From: Diadema setosum
Taxonomy: Eukaryota > Echinodermata > Echinoidea > Diadematoida > Diadematidae
Assembly (NCBI RefSeq): GCF_964275005.1
Contig: NC_092698.1
Location: 27,604,447-27,668,446 of the forward strand
Reading direction: 5' to 3'
DNA length: 64,000 bases
The position numbers were made by a program, and so were the translations under genes. Within the stretch, counting starts at the first letter, position 1. Every line of letters starts with the position of its first letter. Shown one piece after another: positions 46,601 through 58,367 of this stretch. The notes under the pieces were generated by a model. The model had not been told where the DNA came from. It worked only from the letters and a program-made list of their open reading frames with translations, and ran no database searches.

Positions 46601-49600
46601 TCTCATTTCAATGACAAAATGTCACAATATACCTCTGCGTCAACACTAATACAGATTTGTTGCACTAAACAGTGAAAATACATCGTGCTGCCCTGATGCT
46701 AAAAACATGTGTCTGGATGGTAATCCGCTGATGAAATATTTCAGCTCAAAACAAAAATCCTGAAGATGAGGTCAATGAGCATTGCACCTCCAGCAGTTGT
46801 TCTGAGCACATAGGGTCATTACATACTGGGTTAGAATTCAGCTTTATTAAAGGCATAATTTACCATTTGCAGATGAAACAAAAACCCAGCTTTAGTGTTT
46901 TAAGATAGTTCTAAAATGAGAGTTCAGGATAGAAACAACCAATGTAAAAATTTGAACCAGTATAATCAATGTTAAGTATTGTTAAATATAAAAAATGTGA
47001 ACAATAGTTATAATAAAAATGTTTCCAGACTAAACTGTCTACAGTTATGGTTTAATTAGAGAAATAGTGATATCTCCTTATATTTTAGGCTTTGTTGCTA
47101 AAATTTTATACGGTAGGATGCTTTGTGATACAACTGACCTACACATATGCATCAAAAGTGATATCTCAAACATTTTTTAAATCACTGCTCCCAAAGGTAA
47201 ACAGGACCTTCAAATTAAACAACAACAACACACAAACATGTATTGTTGACCCTCACAAGTGAAGACATGATACTCACCATTTCAGAACCCATGGCAGCTA
47301 GTAAATCAGACAGACTCTCTGTGGTGCTTCTTTCTGGGACTGCACACTGCCTCTGCAGTAGAATGGGTCCTACATCAAACCTAGAAAAAGGTAGCAAGAA
47401 ATGATAATTACTATTCACTCAAAACAATGTCTTCAATAGCATCCAAAGCAACTCAAATATTGTGCCCAGTGTTTTCCTGAAGCCACAGGGAATGGATATG
47501 TTGTTTTAACTTTCTGATGATGAAGGGTGGTAAAAGCACAATGACCATGATGCATAGACATGTTTTACTCACTTCAGCATATACAAAGGGATTAAACACC
47601 TTATGACTCCAGCAGAACACACTTTCACCCATACTAGTGATAAAGCCAATAATTAGTGAATGCAGATGCTATATAAAACAAGTTATGTATGAGAAAATCA
47701 CAAAACATAGTGTGCATGTGGTTATCCACTCTTTTCTAGCATATTGTAGATGATCTGGCGCACGATAACCTGTAGGTACTATCATATCAGGTGTTCTGCA
47801 TTGTATAGCCCCATCTTGTGTTCTTAAGATGTACAGTTACACACACTGCTGTCATAGTGGCCAAATTTTAGCAACCGACAATAGAGATTCCATTGCCAAT
47901 TTAATTCCAGCTATCACATGTTCCAACATAACTACATTAACGATGAATATCTTTAATGATTTTTATTTTCCTCCCAAGAATTTCACTCCAAGTTTGGACA
48001 GCAACTTAGAAACAGATCATTTCTAATCCACAAATTCAGCCCATCCTGGAGTTAAATGCAGAGTGCAGTGGTACCAATGCTGCTGCTGCTGCTGAGCTGT
48101 ATGCATGAATGCTTTGCCTATGCCCCCATTATAGCGCCAGGGCAATATTATTGTACTGTTTGGTACTGTATACAGAGAGAGAGAGCAAAAAAAAAAAAAT
48201 AAAAAAAATAATGAGATTTATCTCATATGTAAGCACTGGTATTAAGATCACTAACACAACAAAATATCCTTGCCCAAAGCACTAAGAATTATTTTCATCC
48301 ATTCCTCGGTAAATCATGGTACCAAATACCGCTTCAGGATATTGAAGAGTTGTCTCAAGCTCACTTGTCTGGTCGAATCCTCATGATAGACACCCCAGTG
48401 GTTTGGTCTCCATTCAGTATGGTGTGCTGGATTGGGGCACCACCTCGCCACCGTGGCAACAGGCTTGGATGGACATTGAGGATCCCCCTGGTCAAGCAGG
48501 CGAAAAAGAAAAAACAAAACAAAACGGGATTTGTACTCGTGGACATCACTTTGGCCACTGAATATTCCTAAACATGTTGCCCAATGGCTACGCAATATCC
48601 TTTTACTCAAAGTATAAACCAATGCCATCAGCTTGTGGTTCAAAAAATCTGACAAGTCATCTCTGCTTATTGCTGCATGACCATTTTTCATGAAGCTTGA
48701 ATGTTTATCAGGTTATCACCATAAATACTGACATTTTACATCACTGAACTTGCATTTCATCATTGAAGGATAAGTCAAAACTTTATAAAGTTTTCTTATG
48801 AAACCCATCGGTCTTCTTATATATTATCACACAAAAATGTAACATTGCTCACTGATTCATAGACAAGACTACACTAAAATGCCTCCCTGAAAGGAAAAAT
48901 AAATCAAAAAATGGGGTGAGATTAATCAGTAGCATCACAACTCTGTTGGAAGTGAAGTATCTTTTAAGAGGGTAGCCATCACATGAAGAACTTAATATCC
49001 TTATGAACCTACAGAAATGAGTGACTCAACAAGGGATTTAAGGACTACTCCAATGGAACAAAATACAACACATTACAATTGCCATATAAATACACGATAC
49101 ATCTGAAGGGGTCTTAAAATGTAAGCATGTATCAACTACTTAACACAAAATGGAAGGACATTTAGGGTATAAATCATTTCACACTTTCAAGGCAATAGGT
49201 TCATTGACTTGAGTTTTACACATGCAACTTGTAAACAAAATGCTATAGCAAACTACACGTTATGAAAAACATGGGGATGGGGTGTACTTTCAAAGTAACT
49301 TGCTAACTTCTCTCAAATTTTGCACACACATAATCACGATTATTCCAAAAAAAATTACAACTTTTAGCAAATGTTGCACTTTTTGCGGTGCATCGATAGG
49401 GTTGAATCGTACCAACAGCCACAATTACTATGTCTATATGTACATTAACAAAAAAGGTGCTTGCGTTGCAATTCAAGTTGCAATACAAAATTAATAGCGA
49501 CCACTTTTGGCTATGTGAATGGGCCTATGAACCAAATAACAAAAGAATAAAACCTGTACACAAGGCATGCAGACAGAGAATAAGTAAACCACTTCCTTAC

Positions 49601-52038
49601 GCATTATATCATGAGACCATTACACTTACAGCGGAAAACTCTCGATCAACCACTTGGGCAAGAGGTGGCCGAATGACACAATGATGCCCACGTCAAAGTC
49701 TGCTGGAGGGCCATGGAGAGGCCACTGATGGCAGGGCAGGGCCTGGGTCTGGGTAAAGTCCCACACAGGGGACGTTCTCCTCGTCTTCCCTCGTCTTTTG
49801 ATAAACTATGGACAAAAAAGATATACGGAAATCGACTTTACTGGGTTGCTAACCTCTCCAGATCAAAAAACATCCTGACCTAAACAGCAATCAAACAAGC
49901 GTTAAATATTTTGAAGGCAAAAATGATATTTTGGTCTATTTCATATTTTTGATGCAGTAAAAACATATTAGTTGGCATCTCTATCCTTAACACAGGAGCA
50001 TGGAAATTTACTGGAAAGAAACTTCGTAAGTATCTTGTCAATACGTAGTCTCTGGCAAAAAGAAACCTTAGAAAATAACATATCTCGATTGTAACTGTTG
50101 CTATGTACACCGATTGAATTCCAAATTATTCACACAAATTGTCAATGTGATGGCGGTAACAGGAGAGATGTAATTATGTCGTATCACCAGGGAAAGACAA
50201 GATGGGAAATTCATTTGGCTGGCATGAATAATGATATTAAGATAATTCAAATGGCACTCTCAAACTCAATTGTTGGTGTTCATATCAAATCAATTTCAGG
50301 GGTCTTTTTCAAGAGCTTCCTGAAAGTCCAAGTCAATTTCACACTATATTAAAACATCAAGGCAAACATCTCATTTTCATAATAAGCTCTGTCGCACAAA
50401 GGCCCACAAGTATTTGTGATACAGGTATGCCCATGCAAGGATTCTTTAAGAGTTCAATATTAAAAAAATAAAGCTAATGTAATTCTTAACACTGAAATAA
50501 TTAGTCAGGCTGTTGCAGATGGAATGCAGCACTGATTCTTCTGCACGATGATAAAACTATGTAGTTGTGGCAAGATTATGCTGCACAACTTTTTCATATC
50601 AGTTCAGCATAGCATTTGTTGACCTGCATGTATGTGAACTGTAATGTGAGCTTGATAAAAACAAACAGTTTGCTGCTGACTATTATGTAGCTGTCAATAA
50701 GGGAGGTAATGACAATGAAATTATAATTTACAAGTTCCAATATCTTTACCTTCTTTCAGCTGTGAAACACAAGAGCGACAGGGAAGATATTTGGAAATAA
50801 AAGCAACCCACTCATAGATCACTTGACTTACCTTACTCTCTGGTACAACAACTTCTAGTCTGTCTATCAGGGTGCCAGATTTCCTGAGGATGTGAAAGAA
50901 AAAGATGCAAATCAAGTTGCCACATTTACATTCAACAATTAGATCCACTCATTGAATGCCACTTGATTTCTTATTCTCTTTGTGGTGGTAGAATGTTGGT
51001 AAACTCACTTTGAAGTTAATACTCTACAAGCTGTCCTTTTTGTGAGGGTTTAATATTTGCGAATTTTGTGAATTACTGTTGCACCATGAATGTAACAACA
51101 TGCAAACATGTTGCCATGCACCAGGGAAATAGTGCACTTACGATAGCCTCAGCACCAGGGAAATAGTGCACTTACGATAGCCTCGGGTCAATTCGCAAAA
51201 ACAACAACTTGTGAAAAATGTCTGTGACTTCCTCATTCACGAAAATATCTGTATGCGAAATTAACAGCTTATTCACGAGTACACACATTTTTTGAATATT
51301 TGGTAATGATTTATATTGCTATCAATGGACAAGCGAAACACTGTTGGTTCTTGGACATCTATCACACTGGCTGTCTGGCTCATTCATGACTTTAAAGACA
51401 TAGCAAAAGCAGTTTCAAAATACTTGGCAATGCTCTTCTACATAAAACCAATAAAGATAAAATACTTGTAAATCATTTCAACAACAGTTGTGTGTCCCTG
51501 AAGCAAAGACTATCAACCATTTAATCAACACACAATAAATTTGCAAAAGAGGATATAATTTCATGTGAATAATTTTTCGTGCCGGGTAAGATGAGTTATG
51601 GTAGTTTTTGTCTCCGCAGAATCAAGACATCAACTACTTGAACATACGACAAGCAAAAATATTTGTGCGCTTTTATTCTCGTTCTGGTTTCTGGTTGTGG
51701 GAAATGCGTCAAAATTTAAACACTGATTCCTGATGGAATCCCATTTTCTTTGCTCATTTTTCCACTAATAAAAATTCAACACTTCGAACATTTCTACTTT
51801 TACAGTACCAAAGCTGATACCTTGATTCTTCCAGAGCTTCTAGATGTGGAAGTGAGAATTGATCTGTGCCAAAAAACATGACCTTCCATGGCTGTGTCTT
51901 CAAGCTTTGGGAAACACTGCAGCACAATCGTCCATGCGTTGTTAGTTTCCTGCTGATTCTGGTGCGCACATCAATTTTCATCAGCTTGCTCCCAAGTTGT
52001 GTCAACAATGCAGGCATTACAGAAGTCCTGAGCTCCAT
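43465..52038 (-). CDS. MTFMT: mitochondrial methionyl-tRNA formyltransferase
   Basis: Transfers formyl from 10-formyl-THF to Met-tRNA(Met) for mitochondrial translation initiation. Ten minus-strand exons (51821-52038, 50832-50883, 49630-49805, 48365-48487, 47278-47380, 46389-46464, 45610-45698, 44896-44968, 44345-44424, 43465-43614) join at GT-AG sites in consistent phase to 1140 bases, 379 codons plus stop; human MTFMT has 389. The start Met follows an in-frame TAA two codons upstream. The basic, Ser/Thr-rich first 50 residues fit a mitochondrial presequence. Rossmann start [19 protein letters not shown]; catalytic block [15 protein letters not shown] with Asn153 and His155; Asp192 in FDVGPIL; C-terminal OB-like domain with GWVAFQSV and AKEFYNGFL. 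Intact. Confidence 0.96.
44345..44424 (-). CDS. MTFMT: MTFMT exon 9
   Basis: Acceptor GATTTGTACAG, donor GCAAG|GTAGGT. Encodes [19 protein letters not shown], the PGSV-strand of the C-terminal domain. Confidence 0.93.
44896..44968 (-). CDS. MTFMT: MTFMT exon 8
   Basis: Acceptor ATCATGTTGCAG, donor GATG|GTGAGT. Encodes [20 protein letters not shown]. Confidence 0.88.
45610..45698 (-). CDS. MTFMT: MTFMT exon 7
   Basis: Acceptor TTCTTTTGTCAG, donor CCAG|GTACAT. Encodes [20 protein letters not shown], then RLSRALSGQ, corresponding to the I-x-W and YRAIG-like region before the C-terminal domain. Confidence 0.93.
46389..46464 (-). CDS. MTFMT: MTFMT exon 6
   Basis: 76 bases between CACTTACCTGCAG and TTAG|GTATGT. 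Encodes [20 protein letters not shown]. Assigned mainly by perfect phase fit and the expected position. Confidence 0.85.
46851..47214. mobile_element. TTAA MITE family D, copy 2, in MTFMT intron 5
   Basis: Direct-orientation homologue of 1901-2296 between MTFMT exons 5 and 6. TTAA precedes the left end (46847-46850) and another TTAA follows the right end (47215-47218). The left end AGGCATAATTTACCATTTGC and the right end (AAAGGTAAACAGGACCTT) are degenerate inverted repeats. It sits only 64 bases from the donor of exon 5. Confidence 0.82.
47278..47380 (-). CDS. MTFMT: MTFMT exon 5
   Basis: Acceptor CCTTTTTCTAG, donor AAATG|GTGAGT. Encodes [20 protein letters not shown] and [13 protein letters not shown], including the catalytic Asp. 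Confidence 0.95.
48365..48487 (-). CDS. MTFMT: MTFMT exon 4 (catalytic)
   Basis: Acceptor CGCCTGCTTGACCAG, donor GACAA|GTGAGC. Encodes [18 protein letters not shown] and [10 protein letters not shown], with the catalytic Asn and His. Confidence 0.96.
49630..49805 (-). CDS. MTFMT: MTFMT exon 3
   Basis: Acceptor TTTTTTGTCCATAG, donor CCGCT|GTAAGT. Encodes [17 protein letters not shown] through [19 protein letters not shown]. The basic insertion at its start is less conserved than the VGIIVSFG core. Confidence 0.93.
50832..50883 (-). CDS. MTFMT: MTFMT exon 2
   Basis: 52 bases between TTCACATCCTCAG and AAG|GTAAGT. Encodes [17 protein letters not shown], matching the LIDKLEVV block of vertebrate MTFMT. 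Confidence 0.92.
51118..51185. repeat. 34-bp tandem duplication in MTFMT intron 1
   Basis: Two adjacent, almost identical units beginning GCACCAGGGAAATAGTGCAC and ending GATAGCCTC. Confidence 0.9.
51821..52038 (-). CDS. MTFMT: MTFMT exon 1
   Basis: From ATG at 52038 (MELRTSVMP) to donor TCAAG|GTATCAG, phase 2. Carries the presequence and the nucleotide-fold start [20 protein letters not shown]. Confidence 0.92.
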
Positions 52039-53091
52039 AGCTTACAAGTTTAGCAGTTCCTTGAAGGTTGCATTCCACATCTCTGTGGCCAAATGGAGTG
52101 ACTGATGAAAGTAAGATTAATGAAGCTGTGGCATGTCAGTAGAGTATATCACAGGCTGCAATATTTGGTGTCTGCCCGCTTCCACTCTTGCCAATACCTC
52201 ACTGATTTATTCAGTCACCATCTGAAATGAAGACAAGAAGTTGCCTTTCCTTGTAACAGCAATCAATTTCCACTAAAATTCACAGGAGGTAGATCTTGAT
52301 ATTAACTGCATGATTAGGGTTTGACAGAATGTAGTTTGACCAGATAGCGCTCACAGTTTGATTGACACTCTGCAATGTGATAAATATTCAGATTCTGAAG
52401 GATACACTACAAATGGAAGAAGACGAACTGATCATAAGATTAAGATATGATGCAATCAATGTATCAGTTGGAATACAGAATGCAAATTTTAGGCATCATT
52501 TTATTACACTTGCATCCTGAATGTGATGGTTACGAATATGCACAAGTTACACATACATATTAGTATTTAAATGAGCATAAAGCCATAAGTAAGCAACACG
52601 AGTTCCAAACCACAAAAGCTCCACAAATCATTTGCTCACAGCTTACAGGTGCATGGTCCCGGTGTTTTAGTCAAATGCGTACGCGGGCACATGGCGCAAA
52701 TTTCCTATTAGAGACCTACGGCTACGCTATCGACTTCTCTTTGGCGCTTACGCTTTGGCCCACTTTCCGGAGTCCGAAGAAGTCCGATTCAGTGTAGTCA
52801 GTGGTCCGATCAAAGTTCGGCTCATGAATCGGCTGAGGGGGATGACAGCTTTAGCAAACTTCTTTTGTGATGTCACGATAACAAGCACATATGTACGCAC
52901 CCTGGCATTACTACAGACTGCGTGATGCACAAAGAAGACAACAAAGGCAACGTTACTTAGCAACACCTACGCACTTTACTCTTGATGACAGCTCAACGTC
53001 GGTAATCTTTGTATCAATGCTAACGGTGATCGGCAGTATCATCAACAGCGCCATCTACACTACCGGGACTATGCCCCTTTAAAGCTAAAGT
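52039..53091. promoter_or_regulatory. 5' flank of MTFMT with a GC-richer promoter-like patch
   Basis: 52650-53070 is richer in CpG than its surroundings. On the minus strand it holds AGATGGCGCTG (near 53050), similar to the YY1 element common in promoters of mitochondrial-function genes, and GTTGCTAAGTAAC (52950-52962), resembling an RFX site. No TATA box. It probably serves MTFMT transcription, possibly with an untranslated first exon. Apparent frames here lack an ATG start. Confidence 0.35.
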
Positions 53092-53215
53092 GTCTTTATG
53101 AAACAGGACTTTGTATACTCAATATAAACTTACACTTGATTCAGCAAACTAGCTATGCTCAATAAATCCAGTGTAAGATCAATTGCAACTTGTTATGAAA
53201 CAGGCCCGATGTAAA
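53092..53215. repeat. small hairpin repeat
   Basis: TATGAAACAGG occurs at both ends, and an inner stem pairs CTTACACTTGATT with AATCCAGTGTAAG. Loosely related to the GGGCCC-type foldback at 37037-37157. Confidence 0.45.
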
Positions 53216-53802
53216 GAGTGCACCTGAGGTAAAGCAAAGCAAAGGATTCTAGATGTTAATGAATGGTTACATAAATTACATATTAACAGTACAGTAGACT
53301 ATTAACGTTTAATAGCTTACGGTAGAGTCTAAGACTTTCGTAAGAGCGTTTACAACGCAATTGCAATCGGCGATGATGATCCATTGACATTGGATTCCTA
53401 TTCCTTGTTGTTCACCCTACTTTTAGTTTTATTGGGGAGAGGGGAACCAAATCTTGAAATGACATTCATGTCTGATTGTGATTTGCTCCAAATCGCATTA
53501 GCAGATTACACTTGATGACAAAGAAAGTCTGTTCCTTGGTCCGTATGATAATTAAGGTACTAATAATTGATTTTGTGCGGTAATAATATAATCACGACCA
53601 GCATCGCTTGCAATGGCCCCATATATTTGTATTGACGTAGGGTTTCTGATATCGTCACGGATTTGGCAACATTCCACCTTTTCTTTTTCAATATAGAAGA
53701 CCTCAGTTTTAAAAATTTGCTGTTTAATCAAATTTTGTGAACACACAAATACAATAATGTGGGCATAAATATACACAATGCAGGAAATACTTTTGTAATT
53801 AC

Positions 53803-54055
53803 CACCGAAACGTCCGAGACAGAATATCACGCAGCACAGCACACCACCGCCTATGGCACCTAGCCTTCGACTCCTCCCGCTACTACGCTACCCGTACCCC
53901 GCCAAAGCTGGCCGCGCCTAAGCGCCTCTCCCGATCGCGCTCCCGATCCCTTCGGCGAGCTCGCCGCGCGGCCGAGCTAAGAACCTCCATTGGCCGAGCT
54001 AGACAGCTCCCACCCCAGGGGTCACACACACGCTAGCTGCGCGCTAGTTAATTAG
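53803..54055. promoter_or_regulatory. CpG-rich island
   Basis: The most CpG-dense stretch of the window (for example GGCCGCGCC, GATCGCGCTCCCGATC, GAGCTCGCCGCGCGGCC). On the minus strand an open segment ending GVLCCVIFCLGRFG meets a donor-like GGTG|GTAATT at 53803, but no in-frame ATG was found. It is probably a promoter island; strand and gene are uncertain, and it lies 1.8 kb upstream of the MTFMT start. Confidence 0.4.
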
Positions 54056-54237
54056 TAAAAACAAGTAATCCTGTGTCTTTTTATTATATCAAAGATTGTG
54101 TAATCTTTGGTAATGATATTAAATCAAACCGGTACCGAATTGTAATCGCCGGGCTGGCCAGAAAATACGTAAAAAGGCCAATAATTTGTCAAATGACAGG
54201 TTAAGTAAATGACGGTCTACCTCGGATATGTGTAGGT

Positions 54238-54406
54238 GTGTAGGTGTGTGTGTGTGTGTGTGTGTATGTGGGGGGGGGGGGGGATGGGGTGGAGGTGGGG
54301 CGCAGGGGGTGGGGGTTGGGGTGGGTGCGAGGACCGGTGGGGTCCAGGCCAGGATGTGGTCCTGGTGGGTGTTGTAACCCCACCCCCCCACCCCCCCCCC
54401 CCCCCA
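54238..54406. repeat. GT, G-rich and C-rich tract
   Basis: A GT tract, then G-runs up to about 12 bases, GGTGG repeats, and a C-run at about 54382-54405. G-quadruplex-prone; assembly may be unreliable here. Confidence 0.9.
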
Positions 54407-54590
54407 TGGTAATCCTCGGAAAGTATTTATAAGGTCTATAATAACTGTGACAAAAAAGGCTATCCTGGGTTTTAGGGTGCTGAATTATTTAACTATATGC
54501 ACTATTCTGCTATTCATTTATAGAAACATCAACAGAGTATAATGTTATCTGATAGTTTCTTGATAATAGATGGATTATGCTTGAGACAAA

Positions 54591-55648
54591 TAGGCCTACA
54601 TCTACCCTCAGAATATCCTAAATATTGTGAGCTATATTATGGACGCAATAATCATAGATTGTCTACACATTACCCATTGAGCACTCACACTGCGGAAGCA
54701 CTGGCGTTCTTACACTTCCACATTCTCGGTTTGATTATATGCCTAATGGTCACAATATACTTCTCTTTTTCAAAGGCTAAAATGCTCATGTTTATTTGAT
54801 ATTGTCTGTTGCAGCTGTTAAAGAGAGTATTGACTCTCTACAAATAAGATCTAGGTCACATGACACACCCATTTCTCCATCCAATCCCTATGTCAGTCTT
54901 TATCTCTGGACGTTGGTACAATCTAATAATTTATGACAAGTCTACTGTATATCGCCCATGTAAAATCTCCCTTACTTTCGTTTGCTCATATAATTTATTA
55001 TCGCTATTATGCATGTTAATTGTGTATATTTATATACAATTCAATCAAGATTGTCCTATATTACCAGTCGTTGGTAGGCCTATATTTCATATCATCATTA
55101 TTGTACAGTATCATAGCTAACAGCAATGACTGTATAGGTCTACATAACTGTTCTTTCTGTCGACTGTTCAGTATAATAATAATAAAAAAAAAAATCCAAG
55201 ACGAATCTTCCCTTTCCGTTTTACATGATAGGGTCCACTAGTGGAAGAAATGAAACAAGATTATTCTGGCCAACCGTCAGGACGCCTTTAGAAAGACTTC
55301 TCTCTCCTGGCTTAATTAGTACTCTGCAGGGAGAGCATGACGTCATTATTAGATTGCACCACTGGAGGGATTGGATGTAGAAATGGGTGTGTCATGTGAC
55401 CTAGATCTTATTTGTAGAGACTCATACAACAGCTGCAACAGACAATATCAAATAAACATGAGCACTTTAGTCTTTGGAAAAAAAGAAGTATATTGTAAAT
55501 AATTTGTAACCATTATAATCAAACCGAGAATGTGGATGTATAGATGAACGCCAGTGCTCCCGGAGTGCGAGTGCTCAATGGGTAGATGTGTATAATTTAT
55601 TATGTCCATCTTAGGATATTCATGATTAACAGATATACATAGGCCTAC
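54591..55648. mobile_element. 1-kb foldback (large inverted repeat 1)
   Basis: The left arm (54591 to about 54945) matches the complement of about 55322-55648 at roughly 80-85% by eye. Shared blocks include CCACATTCTCGGTTTGATTA, GCTCATGTTTATTTGATATT and ATAAGATCTAGGTCACATGA. The spacer of about 375 bases has no recognised gene. The outer ends carry TAGGCCTA. It directly abuts the MITE beginning at 55668. Could be a foldback transposon or an inverted segmental duplication. Confidence 0.75.
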
Positions 55649-55667
55649 CACCACTGAAAATCTTTAA

Positions 55668-56231
55668 AGGACAAGTCCACCTTCATATACATGTGGATTG
55701 AGTGTATGCCGCAATTAGTAGAACACATCAGTGAAGGTTTGCTAAAATCGGATAATCCGTTCAAAAGTTATAATTTTTAAAGTTTCTACGCAGTCACTGC
55801 TGGATGAGAAGACTATTATACAGTGTAATGATGTCACATGCGCAGAATAATATAAGGAAAATATACAGAGAATTTCACACACAAAAAAAAAATGTGAAAA
55901 AAAAGTGCACATTTTCTCGACTTTATTCCCCCTGTCTTCTGTAAGAGACAAGTCTTAGTGTTCTTTTAATATCACACGTATTATGTGAGAAAAGAGAAAA
56001 TATGCTGATTTTTCTTTATTTCTTTACATCGTTACACAATAATGTCAAGAGACATCACAAGCTGTATACTAGTAGTCTTCTCATCCAGCATGCAGTGACT
56101 GAGCAGAAAACTTCAAGGATATAACTTTTGAACGGATTGTCCGATTTTCCTCAAACTCTCTCTGATGTGTTCTACTTATATTGCTGCATTCACTCAATCC
56201 ACATGTCTATGAAGGTGAATTATTTTGTCCT
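55668..56231. mobile_element. TTAA MITE family C (564 bp)
   Basis: The left end AGGACAAGTCCACCTTCATA is mirrored, with substitutions, by the right end TATGAAGGTGAATTATTTTG followed by TCCT. Inner arms share GATGAGAAGACTA and GCAGTCACTG with their complements. TTAA flanks both ends (55664-55667 and 56232-56235). The spacer contains A-rich runs. A diverged arm fragment occurs at about 58735-58810. Confidence 0.85.
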
Positions 56232-56235
56232 TTAA

Positions 56236-58291
56236 CCTTTCTTTGCAATAAAAATGTAGACAAATATCAATTCATTAACTTTTAAAGTGAAAAGCTGATG
56301 AGTAATAAAAACAGGAGCCGATGCAGGACTGTATGTTCTGAGAAATGTTTACAATAGATGATGATTATGTAAAGAACATTTTTGAAAGGATTGAATAATG
56401 TTGGCCTTTTAAAACAAAACCGCGGTTTATATACAAGGTATATTCATGTACTTTTTTTTGGGGGGGGGGGACGGGGGAGAGATGATCCTTTTTCCAAGAA
56501 ATTTATTGATATATATTATTTTCAATAAATTACGCATCCACAACTTGCCACAAGTCAAGTTTTTGAACTTTTCAAAAATAACAGTGTTCTCTCTGTTTTG
56601 CCTTTTACTGCGCATAAATGACTGCACTGGGCGGATATATTCCATTTATACGTACATGACGTAAAGTCTAGTTTAAGGTATCCCCTACATCTATAACATT
56701 ATCCTCAGGAGCCTATCCCCCCCCCCCCCTTTGTTAGCTGAAATATACTCTGTCACTCAAAATCTATATCTTCATGTTGAATTTCATTCTATGTGAACTG
56801 ACAGTAATTAACCAAGTAAGGAAGTATGTATTTTCGGTATGCCGAAAGACTCATATATCTTTCTATCATAATTATTTAGCACCTTCCGAAATCATGTGAT
56901 TCAGTGAGTCATTGCGTGTATGATGTTATCTCACCTTCAACTGCGCATTCCACACTTCTGATACATGCACGTGACTGAAATAAGTATAGTGTAACCAAAT
57001 GAATTAAACCATATAAATTGCATTAAAATCGGACGGAAAATTGAAGAGTATTCAATTCAATTCAAAGTTTATTTCATTTTCCGACAAAACATATGTTACA
57101 CTTCTTTTGACAACAGAGAATAAGGTAAACAGAACATTATGTATCAAATGAATTAAATAACTTATACGACAATGCAAGTGTTCCTGCAAAAGAACGAGCA
57201 CAAGTAATTGTTGTCAGTGATAAAGTTCAAAATTAAGAAATTAGCAAGTACTAAACTGAAAACTGAATGAATTAGATGGATTATACGATTACGATAAGCA
57301 ATGAGAAGAATAAGACCTTTTCAGCAAACTTTTTATTGAAATCCAAAATCCTTGAAGGGAAAATGAACTGGGTTGATATTGCACAAGCACAGTGAGGTAG
57401 AAATTAATATTTGTAGTAAAGGTGAGTGACACAGTTAGGTGAAACACAATACTCTTTCAAGGTCTTAAATACGTGATTGAACCTTTCATGTAAATGTTTT
57501 TATGCTCCTATACACACTAGTAACAGAATATGCTCTCATTGAGATTCTGAAACAAAAACTAAATCAATAGTACTGCCCTTCTGTCCATGGACAATCTATC
57601 CATGAATATGGTGCTTGGTAAGATGTGAATGACGTATGTATCTAGAACAGATCAAATACAATGGGAATTTCGTTTACGCCAAGTTCACCGACGAAATTCG
57701 CTAGCTTTGCTTTCATTCTCTTCATCGGCTTTCCTTGCCCAAATACTTCTACTCTTGCTTCTTCTGTTCATTTTCCTTCTCCTTCTCTTCCCTCATCTTC
57801 TCCTCACATCCATGCCGTTCTCTTCCTTTCCTTTCTCCCACTTCAAGGGATATTCATCCCCCGCTATCTGCACTCCAATATTAAAGATGTCAAATCGTGT
57901 CTTTCGCCTGTTGATCCAAGCGAAGTCCTTATCGTAGGGCGGCCAGCTTCAACAACGCCTATGAAGGGAAAATCCCTTTCAAGCACGCTGTGAGCGCACT
58001 GGCACAACACACACAAAGTTCAGTTTCACACGCACGCATGTACGCACGAAGAGATGTTTTCCCGGAGAGAAAGTAAAGAGCGGCACAAACTTCAGTTCAG
58101 TGCACCCACTGGATCAGACGACTCGAATGCTCTCGAGAAGAAAGAAAGCAGAGAAGGACAGTGTCAAGCAATCACTTACTTTCATTTAGTATATTCGCAT
58201 ATCGACAAGAATGGTCTAAGGGAGCATCTTGCTAGTTGGATTATATGTTGTTCAAGACGGATATTTTGGAATTACCATCAGGAGATTCACA
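56236..58291. other. no firm gene; retroposon-like tail and C-run
   Basis: A G-run at 56459-56470 and a C-run near 56719-56729. At 57054-57080 TCAATTCAATTCAAAGTTTATTTC resembles the complement of a retroposon 3' tail. Open frames at 57630-57990 are CT-rich and unconvincing. The last 250 bases may contain the promoter and leader of the candidate gene at 58292. Confidence 0.4.
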
Positions 58292-58367
58292 ATGAAAACT
58301 TCAGTAATATCCTTTGCAACTTGCGTATATGTTGGGATATGTTTGTGTTGGCTGTCTCCGGCGGCAG
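58292..58367 (+). CDS. candidate first exon with signal peptide
   Basis: An ATG opens 25 codons starting MKTSVISFATC and ending CLCWLSPAA, with a hydrophobic core and a small-residue end typical of a secretory signal peptide. The donor is GGCAG|GTGAGT, phase 1. It joins in phase with the exon at 60003. The protein is unidentified. Confidence 0.5.

Noticed and set aside
52748-52966. Minus-strand frame resembling a signal peptide (LLSNVAFVVFFVHHAVCS)
   Set aside because: It has no ATG start (the first codon is GTG) and no supported downstream exon.
57629-57993. Ser/Pro/Leu-rich overlapping frames of about 100 codons
   Set aside because: Low-complexity CT-rich sequence; two frames are equally open and neither shows conserved features.
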